64,000 bases of DNA, taken from NCBI GenBank assembly GCA_038373885.1, contig JAWZYV010001850.1, positions 331,726-395,725 on the forward strand. The letters run 5' to 3'. A program made the position numbers and the translations under genes. Shown one piece after another: positions 46,759 to 58,023 of the stretch (within the stretch, counting starts at the first letter, position 1; every line of letters starts with the position of its first letter). Below the pieces are notes generated by a model. It was not told the origin of the DNA. It saw only the letters and a list, made by a program, of their open reading frames with translations, and ran no database searches. The DNA is from Cheiracanthium punctorium (Eukaryota > Arthropoda > Arachnida > Araneae > Cheiracanthiidae).

Positions 46759-46768
46759 CCTTATATAC
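46759..46768 (-). promoter_or_regulatory. TATA box of Tc1 transposase, unit 2
   Basis: GTATATAAGG on the minus strand, same position relative to the gene as in unit 1. Confidence 0.6.
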
Positions 46769-46941
46769 CCCTCTCTTACACTCTCGTCATTCTGACGTAC
46801 CATCCACGCCATCTGGTGGTTTCCTGTAATTTGCATATTCTTCTTCAAGATGTGTGTGATCATTCCACAGGTGAAATTTTTATTTTAGAGATCAATTTCT
46901 GTGTGATTCTGAATTATCCTTAATTTATGGACATGAGTGTA

Positions 46942-48043
46942 AAAATTGAATATGGAGCTATTTATTTTAGGTGGACGAAGGTTAAATAAATTGAACGTAG
47001 ACGTATTTTTGTCGAATGTTTTCTCTAGCGCCCGTTGTAATTGCCTCCACAACGGGCTTTGACTTCTAGTACTACTTATAATAATAATAATCTTGAATTT
47101 TTAGTTTCTATATAGGTTCTATCTAGTTCTCTAGTTTATTCCTGTAGTAAGTTTGAATCAAAATATGGCCTCCTTGTTTTAAAAAAAGAGCGGAAATAAA
47201 TGTATTAAAATTGTGGCGTAATTTTTAACGTATCTGAAAGCAATTGTCGTCATAGATCCTCACTTGCGAATTGAAATCCGGTTGCCCATTTAAAAACTCT
47301 ATGGATTGGTTGAAAAAAACCTTTTTTCTAATCCTTTCTGTGGCAACCCAACATAAATTATCGTGGTATGACTCATTATTATAATGGCATAAACACTCCG
47401 CCTTGATGCTATTAAATTCTAACCATTTTCAAGCGTGAATGCAATCTCAAAATTAAAAGGTAAAGACGTTAGAAGAAGGTTTGTTGCTGAAGGTTTGTTT
47501 TACACAAGGGACAGTCATATTTAAGTTATAACAGCAAATATATAGACATATGTCAATACATTTTCTTTTAAAACAGTAATTGTCAACGTCTATTCATGCG
47601 TTACAACAACAAAGAAAGAGGTGACTTTCTTCACATTCAACGGGAGTTTCACACATAAGAGTCTACAGATGTTCACAAAAGGAAATCAAGACATAAAAGA
47701 CCTTGCGAACGTTGTGGCCAAGCGACAATCCCAGCAGACGTAATCCATTGCTTTTTAAATATTCCCTTCAGCTAGTTTCACATCCTTCGTGTTGCATCCG
47801 GCAGGAACCACGTTACGTACAGCAAGCAAAGAATATAAATAACCACTGCGTGAAGAAGTCCAACTCTCATAGGGATAATGTAAGAGCAGAAACGCGCGCA
47901 TGCGCGGCGTTGGCGGAAACCGTGGTGGTAAAAAAAACAACTTTACAGGGCTCAAACGCAGATCCGAAACTATTTTCGCCTTTGCTTTGAGTTAGCTGGG
48001 AGTTATTTTCCCCCCCTTTAATGAAGAAACGCCGTTTAAAATG
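46942..48043. other. Non-coding DNA, unit 2
   Basis: Counterpart of 39204-40299. It carries the same CGCGCATGCGCG palindrome (47895-47906). An 8-bp difference lies near 47475 (GAAGAAGGTTTGTTGC where unit 1 has GAAGGTGC). No gene. Confidence 0.5.
47895..47906. promoter_or_regulatory. NRF-1-like palindrome, unit 2
   Basis: Same 12-bp palindrome as at 40151-40162. Confidence 0.3.
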
Positions 48044-48642
48044 CTTTCATTTATAAAATCGGGTAACGATCAACTAAATAATATTGGTGCAAAAAAGTTT
48101 TATCATTGTTAAAGTTTACACTTTTGGGAAAAAATTTATTTATGAAACTTAGGTTATTTTAATTACTATTTTGTTACGGGAATCGCTGCTTAAACTTGTT
48201 TTAATTATAAATTCGCTGAACGATCGGCGAAATAATATTATGATTAAAGTTCAATCACAAGTGTGATTAAAGTTAGACTATTGTTAGTTTACACTTTTTG
48301 GGGAAAAAAATTATTTATGAAACTTAGGTTATTTTAATTATTATTTTGTTACGGGAATCGCTGCTTAAACTTCTTTTAAATATAAATTCAAGAAACAATC
48401 GATGAAATAATATTGAATATTGATTTAATCCAAATCCAGTTGTTTGAATTAACACTTTTGGGGGTAATTTGAACTTCAAGCAAGGGTTGCTATTATTATT
48501 ATTTTGTAATGAGAATAGCTGTTTAAACTTATTTTAATCATAAAATCAGATGAGGATCAGTGAAGTAATATTGATTTAATCAGGAATTTATATCATTGTT
48601 TAAGTTTATACTTTTAGGGTAAAAATACAGTGTTAAAAAAAA
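48044..48642 (+). repeat. Degenerate tandem repeat, about 157-172 bp, four units (unit 2)
   Basis: Counterpart of 40300-40900, with a few substitutions. Confidence 0.8.
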
Positions 48643-51025
48643 TAATAATAAAATAAAAATTTGTATAATGTGGTATGGACTACTGTTTTGTGCTCATCAC
48701 TTTTAAAATAAATGTGTATATTCTATTGCAACAATTGGGAACAAGTTGAACTTTATATTTAATATTTACTAATAACTACCATGTATGCTGAAATAAAAAA
48801 AAAGATATACTTACTCTCATAATTCACTATTCAAAACACCCAGTAAAATAATTTAAAATGTGGCACCAGCATAATAATTTTAGATGCCAAACTTGTCCTT
48901 AAATGTGGTTATAATTGTTATGATTTAAGACTTGTTCTGCTGAAGAATACTGCATTATGCAAAGAAAAGTGTATACGAAAACTTCAATTATTTTTAAAAG
49001 ATATAAATATGGATGATAATTTCTTCAAACAGTAGCACAAAAAACACCAATAAAGTAGAAGTTATTAGTGTGAATGTGCATAAACTTAATGTATTTTTTG
49101 TACATCATCAATTTTAAATTATTATTATTATTTTAAGATAAATGAAAACTAATTAATTGGGCCTTATATATGTAATAAATTGGTAGACCTTTCTTGGAAT
49201 TATTTATATAATCAGTCTGCATGTTTATATGTTAAAACAATAACAAATAACAAAAATGAAGTATGAGACATTATAAAGTTTCACCTATATTTTATTTGGA
49301 TAGTCAATACAGAAAACAGATAATTCAAATAACTGTACAAGCAACAAAATTTCAAGTAGAATTGTAGCTGAGTTTAACAAATTTAAAATAGGCTTTGTAA
49401 AACAAGACAACAAGCTATGTTTCTGTAAATAATTTATGTATTTACATCACAACTGTTACGATTCGAGAAGATTAGGACAGTACACAAGGAAGGTTGAATT
49501 ACATTAAGAAAAAAATATGCTATGTGATCCATTATAAACAAAGAGAAAAAATCAAATATTTAGAAGACAAGAAAAATTACAATAAAAAATGCCCCCCCCC
49601 CAAAAAAAATGTATCTGTAGGATCCATTACAAACAAAGAGGGAAAAAAAGTCAAATATTTGGGAGACAAGAAATATAAAACAATCACAATAAAAAATGAC
49701 ACACACACCTATCCAAAAAAAAAAAAAGAAAAAGAAAAAAAAAAAGAAAGAAAGAAAAGAAAAAGAATCTAGTTTTCAATAAATGCATCAAAACTATTTA
49801 ATTTTTGAATAGCATACTGATCTGAAATTGTACTTAAAGAAACAATTTAAACCATTGAGACTTTTTGTGATTAATTAATCAAACAAAACATTACCTTTTC
49901 ACAACTATTCGAAGAAGTAATATTTAATAAAAAGTAAAAATCACTAGCTGTAACTCTGTAAGATTATTTATCTTCTGAAAATGGGGGTGAGAAGAATTTT
50001 TAAAGAACTGTTCGATGCAGAGGTAGTAATTTAGGTTCACAAATATTTAGTTTGAACAATCAAAAGAAAATTAGTGATCAAAAGTTGTTTAAAAAAAACT
50101 TCCAGGTAGGTTTAATTGGGCCATAGACGTGCTGTCAAATAATTTTGACTTAGTGATTAGTGGGAAAATAATAAAACTAAATACTAGCACAGGTTGGTGA
50201 CAGATCATGGAAATATCAGGGAATTTCATAAAAATATCCAAAAATCTGGAAACGTTTTGCTTTTGTGCATGCACAAATGCCAAATCATAAAGAAGTTATT
50301 ATTTCTATTATTTGTTTATTCTCAAGTAACTAAATACTGAAATTGGATCAAATTTCATACACACCCTTTTTTTTTGTTATGTTTCTTTTGACCAATCTAA
50401 GCTAGCAGTGAAAATCATTGAATGTCAGTTTTCATAAAAGTATATAGTAAGCGTAATATTTTGAAATTGATGCATTTCAATAAAAATACTAAGAAAAAAC
50501 AAGATCTCTGAAGAGAAATCTGTCAATTATTACAAATTACTGTAAAATTTTACGTAAGTGAAAGTTATAAGAACAAAAATAATGAAAACAAAACTAATTT
50601 ATTTCGGTTACTTAAAATTCTTTTAATAAGGTTGCCACTTAAAATTCTGCAACTACTGAGTAGTAAGTTTTTAAACTCTTGACTCTCTGCATCACACTCA
50701 AAATCATTTAAATTAAAATGCAAAAGGAAAATTTTAACATCTGTCGCTTTGAAAGATTTTTATCAACAAAAAATATTTATACTGTGATCCATTAGTATAG
50801 TGCATTAGTATAAAACAAGGGAAAAAATAAACATTTGTACATTTTGTAAATTCTTACAAGTTGGCAGCTATTTAATATGAAAAAGAAAATATGATGGAAA
50901 GTCATTAAGTAAAATGATGCAAGTTCTATCATATTGTGTGACTGTAAATTCTAAATTATAAGGAAAAATAAATTATGATGACAAACACTTGGAAACAATT
51001 TTATTTTTTAACACAGGCCCTACAA
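48643..51025. other. AT-rich non-coding DNA, unit 2
   Basis: Counterpart of 40901-43279. The C run and poly-A/AG tract (49590-49770) differ in length from unit 1, which changes the reading frame through this low-complexity stretch. This confirms that the lysine-rich frames there are not genes. Confidence 0.6.
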
Positions 51026-51716
51026 ATGTTTATGTGCACTTCAGCCCATATTCTAGCTGCATAAATTTAGCTATGACATTCATAATACCACCTTACACTG
51101 AATGCCATAATTATTTACAATTTTATCATTTGGTTCTTGCCTCCAAGCTGTTGCTTCAATAGACAAAAACAGATGAGAAAATCATGCTGAGCTAAGTTTG
51201 GTCATCTATCACTGTTCTTTGAATATATTTATTTCTAACTGAGCATTATGCCACATGCATATGTGGCTTACTTATGACATACCCTCTTAATTATGTTAAG
51301 ATAAAATAACATTGTTTTTTTTACACAGTATATATTCCATTAACTACCATGTGCCAAAATGAAAGAAATAAATATAGAGATATATATATTTAAGTATAAT
51401 AGTAAATACATTTCCTAATATAAAAATAAAATTTAATGCTTCTACATTCTTGCATTAAGTAATTCTGAAAATAAAAACAAATAATTTTTGCTATGGCTGT
51501 TTCTTTTTGATAATTTTACTTTTGAATAAGTTTTGTAATACAGCTTTGTAAGTAATGCACTGTTTTAACAATATCATAGTAAAAAAATATATGCGAAAAA
51601 AGAAACTGGAGTAAGAAATATAAATATTGCACTACTATTTTCCAGAAAGTCAGGGATGAGATTGACAAAAAAAGAAAAAGCCTGAAAGAATGTACCAACA
51701 ACATTTGAGGAATAAT
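51026..51716. other. AT-rich non-coding DNA
   Basis: Unique sequence directly after the duplication. No gene or repeat is recognised. Confidence 0.55.
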
Positions 51717-51975
51717 ACCCAGCAAACACAGCCCTATCGGATAAGTTTTGGGCCGACATCGGCATGCCGACGCAGAATGTGCCGGGGCGATATCGCTCAG
51801 CCGGTGCCGAAAACGACAAATTTGCGTCCGCCTGGGCGTGTGTCGGGCCGGAAGGATGGGGTGGTTTTGGATCGGTGTCGGCTCTAACGACAACGATATC
51901 GGCCCAGCTTTACGCCGGCCTTAAAGTGATAACTTTCCGCAAATGGTATGGTACCGGCAACGATAAAAAAACGAA
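51717..51975. repeat. GC-rich island, probably a dispersed repeat
   Basis: About 260 bp of GC-rich sequence sits abruptly in AT-rich DNA. It begins CCAGCAAACACAGCCCTATC and contains short palindromes such as TCGGCATGCCGA, GCCGACATCGGC and several CGATATCG-like words. Frames are open on both strands across it, but the plus frame runs on into a TA microsatellite, so I do not believe a gene. The composition and palindromes suggest a mobile repeat. No inverted ends were found. Confidence 0.4.
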
Positions 51976-52076
51976 AAAAAATCGCTGTCCCATTGAATTC
52001 TCAAATAAGCTTATAATTAGTTTCCAGGGGCAAAAACTATATTATATATACATATATATATATATATATCTATATC

Positions 52077-52107
<31 letters not shown>

Positions 52108-54437
52108 TTAACTAAATTAACGACTGTATGCCCCTAGGACTGATTTTGCTGAAAGTACTTATGAAATAATAAAAATTTTCTTTAAATAAACTGTTTTGAT
52201 TAATTTAAAAAGTGTTTCATTTATTTACTAAATTATTTTGTCAAATCAACCACTTAATTAGACATTTTTCATATTTAACCAAATATTTAATTGCTTTTAA
52301 GCAAAGTTTTCGTAACTGACCAAATATTTGTTTATTTCATTCGTTTTGATAGTAATATACATATATTTTTAATATTTTAGAGTCCAAGAAAATAGTACAT
52401 GCAATCAAACACATTAAAAAAGATAAATAAATAAGTTTACATTAATTATATTGCAAGTTATGCCATAATACAAGAATAAAGTGGACTTATATCATTATGT
52501 ATTGAAATAATGAAACTAGGTTTCTTATGAGAAAATATACAGTATGTTTCTGATATGTGTCTATATTTATGTTCTTCTACCTATATCACCTACTGTAGAG
52601 AGTTTTTTTTTTTAAACTTTTTAACAATATACATTATAATTTTTTGCGTATTATTAGCAAGATCCTTTTCAATACAATATTGATGTTTATTTGCGCAAAA
52701 GAATAAAAAATAATATCCTATTTATATTTATGCATGTTCCTCCTTTTGTATAATAATCAAGCTTAATATGCTTATTAGTAATAGGATATACAGACATGAA
52801 AGTACATTGCTAAATTTTTAAATCGTTCAAAGATATGAAAAAAATTAAAGTAACAATTAAACTAGGAATTCATCTGAGTAAAAATATAAACAAGCATAAT
52901 TTACAAGAAAATTAAAAAAGTTGAAAGTTGTTACCCAATATACTTTACAAAGAAAAGGCAAAACAATATTTTATACAATAGTTAAGTAAATATTTAACTT
53001 ACCATTTTTTTCCTTAATTTTGGATATTCAGCATTATAAGACAACCAAACAGATTAAAACATTGTTAATGAACTTAATTATGTCATTTAACAAATATTTT
53101 AATCCAGCTGGTCTATAGCAAAAATATTTATTCTAATCTTTTCAGAAATAATCACACCCTGGCATCTCACTAGTATCCGTGCAAATAAAGCTTTTCAACG
53201 TATTTTTCAGTGAAAACACACGAAGCGCCGAAGTCTTTTTTTTTCTTTCTTTTTTCCCCAACAGGCTGTGGGTACGCACTAGTATAATAGGAGAGTTTTG
53301 AAAGGCACTCGCCCCGATGAATCACTCCGCCCCTCAAAGATAGTCTATTGGCGGGAATTTAGTTTAGAACAACCCTTCCCCTTTCGCCAACGGAGCAAAC
53401 AATATATGCCTTTCCCACGCTTTTCTGCTGACCCTCAGGCTGTGTGCATTTTTTAAGATACTGGCATCTGGATTAAGATGGGGCGAAATAAGCAAAAATA
53501 TTTGGATTTCGGAATCAATTTTGGAACAGTACGGAAAACTTGCAAAATGGGATAGTTAGAAAGTTAGAATTCGCAAACAGCTCCAACAATATTATTCACT
53601 ATTTAACCCTCCCCCCCCATCCGCCCAATTTGCGACACCGTAAAACAGAAATAAGAGGGGTGGGAATCAAATTTTTATGAAAAAATATCTTTGGAAAAAA
53701 ATGTGAATTTTTATACTGGCATACCACGAAAATGTTACATAATAGGTCAGTTAGAGCCTACCAAAAATAAATAAATTTCTCTCAATATTTTACCTCACCA
53801 CTCTGACCTGAAAAATTTGAGAAAAGTGAAAATTTCGAATTTTCTAAAAAGCTGTAGTACGAAAGTTATTTTTCGAAATTACCATCGATATTATTTGATT
53901 GATTAAATAGTACTTAAAATAATAAGAACGCATAATTATTAGACAATTTAATCTATTTTTTTACCAAATTAGTACTAATATGTTGTTTTTAAATACACGC
54001 AGATAGAAAACAGATTAAAACAAAAGTCTACAGATGCTTAACCTGTTCGCTTTTATAATTGAAAAGACGCAATGGAGAAGACTCTCCTTCTGTGACCAGT
54101 ATTGCTTCCTAGACCAGGTCTTTCAATGTCCAGTCGAGCATTGAAAGAAATTCCCGTTCTGGGAAGCTTAGTCACAGAGACAGTGTCATATTACTGGCAG
54201 GGCAAACGGGGCAACTGCAAAGAGCCCCAAGATTTTACGGGCCCAAAAATGTTATATGTTACACTTTTTATAATTTCACAATAAGATAACAAAGGAAAAA
54301 AGCGTCAAAAGTTTGTATTGTTTTTCAATTATAAACTATGAACAATGAAAATAATTCAAATTTATATCTGTATAAATTAATTTAAACTTCTTTTCAATTC
54401 GTCAAAAGGCTTAGTCGATATATAGCATAGCTGACAA
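51976..54437. other. AT-rich non-coding DNA
   Basis: It contains a TA-type microsatellite (52038-52109). GC-richer stretches at 53210-53450 and 54150-54250 look like repeat fragments (for example GGCAAACGGGGCAACTGC at 54201), but no ends are paired. No gene. Confidence 0.5.
52038..52109. repeat. (TA)n-rich microsatellite
   Basis: TA units with occasional C and A interruptions over about 70 bp. Confidence 0.95.
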
Positions 54438-54620
54438 CATGGGCGCCGGCAGAATATTTCCCAGCGGGGGGGGGTGCAAAGACTACTCAAGGGGGGCCAA
54501 AGACTACTTTAACGTATGGTTACCATGTTGGAAAGAGCAAAAAAGCAAGGGAAATCACTGCATACAAAAATCTAGGGGAGGGCATTGCCCCCCCCTGGCC
54601 CTATGCTGCCGGCGCCCATG
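54438..54620. mobile_element. hAT-like MITE (183 bp), CATGGGCGCC ends
   Basis: Both ends read CATGGGCGCCGGCAG inward (15 bp). The flanking 8-mers GCTGACAA (54430-54437) and GCTGCCAA (54621-54628) differ at one base. Internal G runs at left and C runs at right extend the inverted symmetry. It has no coding capacity; the 69-codon frame across it is incidental. Confidence 0.88.
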
Positions 54621-54628
54621 GCTGCCAA

Positions 54629-55108
54629 CATTTGTAGAATCTCATTAACCACCTTTTCGTAAACAGTATTTTTAAAGTTTGAAAGTAACAAAATTTTTGT
54701 AATTAAATCTGTTGGTTAACTGTTATTAAAAAAAAATATTTTTTTTTTAAATGTGGTTTATTATATCCCGTACATTTTGGCAACTATGATATAGCAGTTG
54801 CAGTTAGACGTAGCGTTTCACTGACGTTATCTGTTTCATTGATATCATATATATTCGTTCATCATATTTATATTCGTTTATTTCACTTTACTTAAAATAA
54901 AATTTCTCGTGTTTGGAGAGAGGGGGAAGATATTTAAAATTTTTCAGAATAAACCAATCGTAATTGGTTTTTTTAGAAGGGGGAAAGTTATCGCGTGGGG
55001 CCCAATATTTTTCTTTTGCCCAGGACCCAGAGATGCCTTGATCGTAATCTGCGCAAGAGAGAGACTTTAATTTGTGTTAAATTCCCACAAGAATATCGAA
55101 TAAATACA
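54629..55108. other. Non-coding DNA
   Basis: A GC-richer block (54960-55045, with GTGGGGCCCAATATTTTTC and GCCCAGGACCCAGAGATGCC) resembles the end of some transposon remnant. No gene. Confidence 0.4.
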
Positions 55109-55112
55109 TTAA

Positions 55113-55452
55113 CCCTTTAACGCGCAGTGTTCCCTCTCTGAGACCACCAAACTTTGACGTTTTTGACTGTTGCCAGTCACGAAGAATAGATTGGATTTCT
55201 ATAAAAATAGTTGCGGGTGACATAGCTCCACGAGAATCCTTTACTTTTTAGCACGTCATTTTGCATAAAAAATTGTCACGATTTTTTTTAACAGCTTTGT
55301 GCCGGCACAGCCAGCTGTCGTCAAAAAGGGGTCTCTAGATCTGTGGCACGCGATGAACGTTTCAATCGTCCGCCATCTTTCTGGTAGTTAAGTCGAGCGA
55401 TGGCAACGGCTGCCCTTTTTTCAGCATTGGGAAAGAGTTGCGCCTCAAAGGG
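55113..55452 (+). mobile_element. piggyBac-like MITE, family 1, copy 3 (340 bp)
   Basis: TTAA lies at 55109-55112 and 55453-55456. It starts CCCTTTAACGCGCAGTG and ends GTTGCGCCTCAAAGGG. It carries only the right arm of the internal inverted repeat. Its centre runs GCACAGCCAGCTG ... CACGCGATGAACG, the same orientation as copy 2 and opposite to copies 1 and 4. Confidence 0.9.
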
Positions 55453-55724
55453 TTAAATGAAGCCCCCTTCCAAAAAAAAAAAAAAAAAGTCTTTTGTTGA
55501 TGTAGAAGCATTGTTGTGTATCTGCATTAACTAAGATGTTTGTTTTTGCTCGTGCGTTATGACAGGTCTGCCACAAGTTTATCTGTCTAGGGAGGCTTCC
55601 TGGAGCGAAGACTTTTTAAGGGTTATATTTACAGAAGACTCAACCATGACATTGCATTCGGAAGTGATATGAAATGCTCTAAGATAAAATTTAATATGGA
55701 AGTTTTAATTCGACGTGCCGTTCG

Positions 55725-55885
55725 GGTTGTGCAGTGACTAAAGAACCATTCTACCATATCACGGGTCCGGGTTCGATTAACGCTGGTCCACTTAATAGTT
55801 GCCTCCGTAATAAAGTGTCCCAAGAATTCCGGCCTAGTGGTTTCAATGCTTATACGGCAAGTGCCATTTGAAAAAAAAAAAAATA
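55725..55885 (+). mobile_element. SINE-like element, family 2, copy a, with A tail
   Basis: The head has an A-box-like TTGTGCAGTGAC and a B-box-like GGGTTCGATTAAC about 40 bp later. A short body ends at a 13-bp poly-A and ATAAATAAAAA. GTTTTAA occurs just before the head (55701) and just after the tail (55894), a possible short target duplication. Shared head sequence with 31645-31785 (minus) supports a family. Confidence 0.65.
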
Positions 55886-57285
55886 AATAAAAATGTTTTA
55901 ACAGTTGTAATGACCCGATGTTGTAATAACCCGACAGTTTATGCTAACCATATCATCTGTGCTGTTTCAGATAGTCAGTTTTCAATAGCCGGACATTTTT
56001 TTTTTCAATTATTGGTCAGTAATCTCAGCAATAACAAAAATATCCAGTACATTTACATTTGGGCTATGAGGAATTTTCTTGAAGAATTAAAATGAATGTT
56101 AAAAGTCTTGAAAACTATTTAACTAATTTCATCAAAAGTTGCTATGTATTCAAAAATGCACCTCTTTTAATAATCGTCGTCTCGTTAATAAGAGTAATCG
56201 TCAGTTCGAGGCCGTGGGCGGTTGCCCACGTCGTTCGCGTCTCTCCTCCCCCTCAAGTATTGCACATGGTCGCAAGTATTGCACATGGTGACGTTTCGAA
56301 TTTCAAAAAAAAAAAAAATGTGTTCCTAGTCCACAGCCTCTGAATTCATTAGTCGCCAAATCTGGCAGGTACGATTGTCAGAGGTTTAGTCTCACTCTCC
56401 TCCGCGCAGCCAGCCCGCCAAACTGTCAAAAACCACTTTCCCCTTCATGCCCCCCTTATTTCTTCCCGATTCTACCATTCCTCTCAAAATGCTGTTTGAG
56501 CAACAAAAATCCTGTAGATGGTCCCTAAAGAAAGTCCACCCAGGGTCAAGTTTGGGGGTCACGCACGGCTATTGTTAAATCGAAGCCGTTTTCACTGAAA
56601 AAAAGAGATTTCCGTTGAATGTGTTTTTCTTTCGGAAGAAAACTCTGATTTATGCGTTTCTTTTCTTCGAGTACGGAGATCCAAATTTATTTCAAAATGA
56701 GATTTCGGTTTACCACAAGTAGAGCATCGAAGTCAAATAAATATTATTTTATCAAACATTCATTAAACCTACATACATGCTTTTCTGTCATCATTTACAA
56801 GGCAGTATATTTTTAAGCAAGTTATTGAAAAGATATATTTATCAAAGTCGATACATATATCGACTAAAATGCTAAATTAATGTATACGTTTAGTCGATAC
56901 ACGTATCTATTAAAGTAGGATTTAAACGTTAAAATAACGATAAGAGTTTTTTTATGATTTTATACATGTTTATGAAGGTACATAATAGTATTTAACTGAA
57001 CATTTTGGATTTGCCAATACATATTACACTAAATTTCATTTAAAAATAATTTTAATCGAAAAGTAAATAAGGTATAGATGAAATTAAGTTTTATTGTTAT
57101 ATAATAAAACTTGTCTTAAATAGAAAGACATACTTTTGTTTAAGACTTTCTGTTTACTTCATTTTCCGTTTGAATAAAAATTATATAGAAATGGACTAAG
57201 TGTTTGTTCACTGGACCAAGAAATATTTTCTTAAATAATAAGTTTATGCTTAGTTAAGGATTTACTTAAGGCAGGTTTTATTCTG
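55886..57285. other. Mixed-composition non-coding DNA
   Basis: No gene is recognised. It contains a small perfect hairpin CGTGGGC-GGTT-GCCCACG (56213-56230), a doubled CAAGTATTGCACATGGT (56254-56270, 56273-56289), and inverted TAGTCGATAC/ATCGACTA words around 56840-56910. Confidence 0.45.
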
Positions 57286-57289
57286 TAAC

Positions 57290-57505
57290 GGTCCTGACAT
57301 GTGGGCGAGTGGATAGGCACAGTGAATTTGGTAGATGCATGAAGCGTGAAGAACCAAGGTTCTTGTCTACCCGCGGGTGTCGATTTAACGTCTACATTTT
57401 TGGGCGTTTTTCTCGAAATATAACGTGAATACGCGTTAGAACCCCTTAAAAGTGACCTCGCTCAAGGCATCCTCTCCAAGAACAAACACCCCTAGTGTTG
57501 ATATT
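57290..57505 (+). mobile_element. SINE-like element, family 1, copy b
   Basis: This is the best-preserved copy of family 1. The A-box-like TGGGCGAGTGGATAGG and B-box-like GGTGTCGATTTAAC are followed by the body GGGCGTTTTTCTCG, AATATAACGTGAATACGCG, TTAGAACCCCTTAAAAG and CTCGCTCAAGGCATCC. The tail is not obvious. Confidence 0.6.
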
Positions 57506-58019
57506 TCCTTACACACTATACAATATACTTACTATGCATTATTATTTCATCACATTTCAGAAATTTTCGTTCATGTTTTTTCTTTTTTTTAGTTTTTAGT
57601 TACTGTATCTTGAAAAATGTTATTAACGGTACCCATTATATTAAATATTTCGTTATGAGAGAATTTAAGACTTTGGGGGGGGGGGGATCGAACTCTTTAC
57701 AAATTTCAAAAACAAACTTAGTTTACTCACTTAGTTTATTAGCGATACTCAGAAGAATACACAATGTTACTATACAAGCTCTACTCTCGGACAAGCCAAT
57801 AGGTAAATACTGAGTAAGTTTAACAAACACTTTGAGAAGCACAGAAATTGCATGACAAATTATCCTGATTCATCTTTCATTTCAAAAGACCTTAAAAAAT
57901 ATTGCATTTTAAAGATTTATGCTGAATGTTCTTTAGCTCTTACAGGTCTGGTGTTTTATAATAATGGTAATACGTCTTATGAGTGACATTCTCAATTTTT
58001 TTGTTGTTACTTGATTCTT
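57506..58019. other. AT-rich non-coding DNA
   Basis: No gene; a G homopolymer (57677-57687) is present. Confidence 0.5.
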
Positions 58020-58023
58020 TTAA

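Larger units (their letters stand above)
45435..46939 (-). mobile_element. Complete Tc1-type element, unit 2 copy (1505 bp)
   Basis: Same length and same ends as 37697-39201, with TA at 45433-45434 and 46940-46941. It was copied with its flanks, not independently inserted. Confidence 0.95.
43280..51025 (+). repeat. Large tandem duplication, unit 2 (7746 bp)
   Basis: This is the second unit of the head-to-tail duplication. It opens with TCGCATATCTCAAAAACTA, where unit 1 has TCGCCAAACTC, and ends at ACACAGGCCCTACAA (51011-51025), the same words that end unit 1 at 43265-43279. Beyond 51025 the sequence is unique. Differences from unit 1 are a few indels and about 20 substitutions, mostly in the second half. 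Confidence 0.95.

Noticed and set aside
37697..46939. Two independent insertions of the same Tc1 element
   Set aside because: Both copies share the same flanks for kilobases and the same TA site, so one insertion was duplicated.
49494..49772. Lysine-rich 92-codon frame
   Set aside because: It runs through C and A homopolymers whose lengths differ from unit 1 (41843-42025), changing the frame, so it is low-complexity sequence.
51764..52111. 115-codon plus frame over the GC island
   Set aside because: It ends in an Ile/Tyr run encoded by a TA microsatellite, and frames are open on the other strand too.
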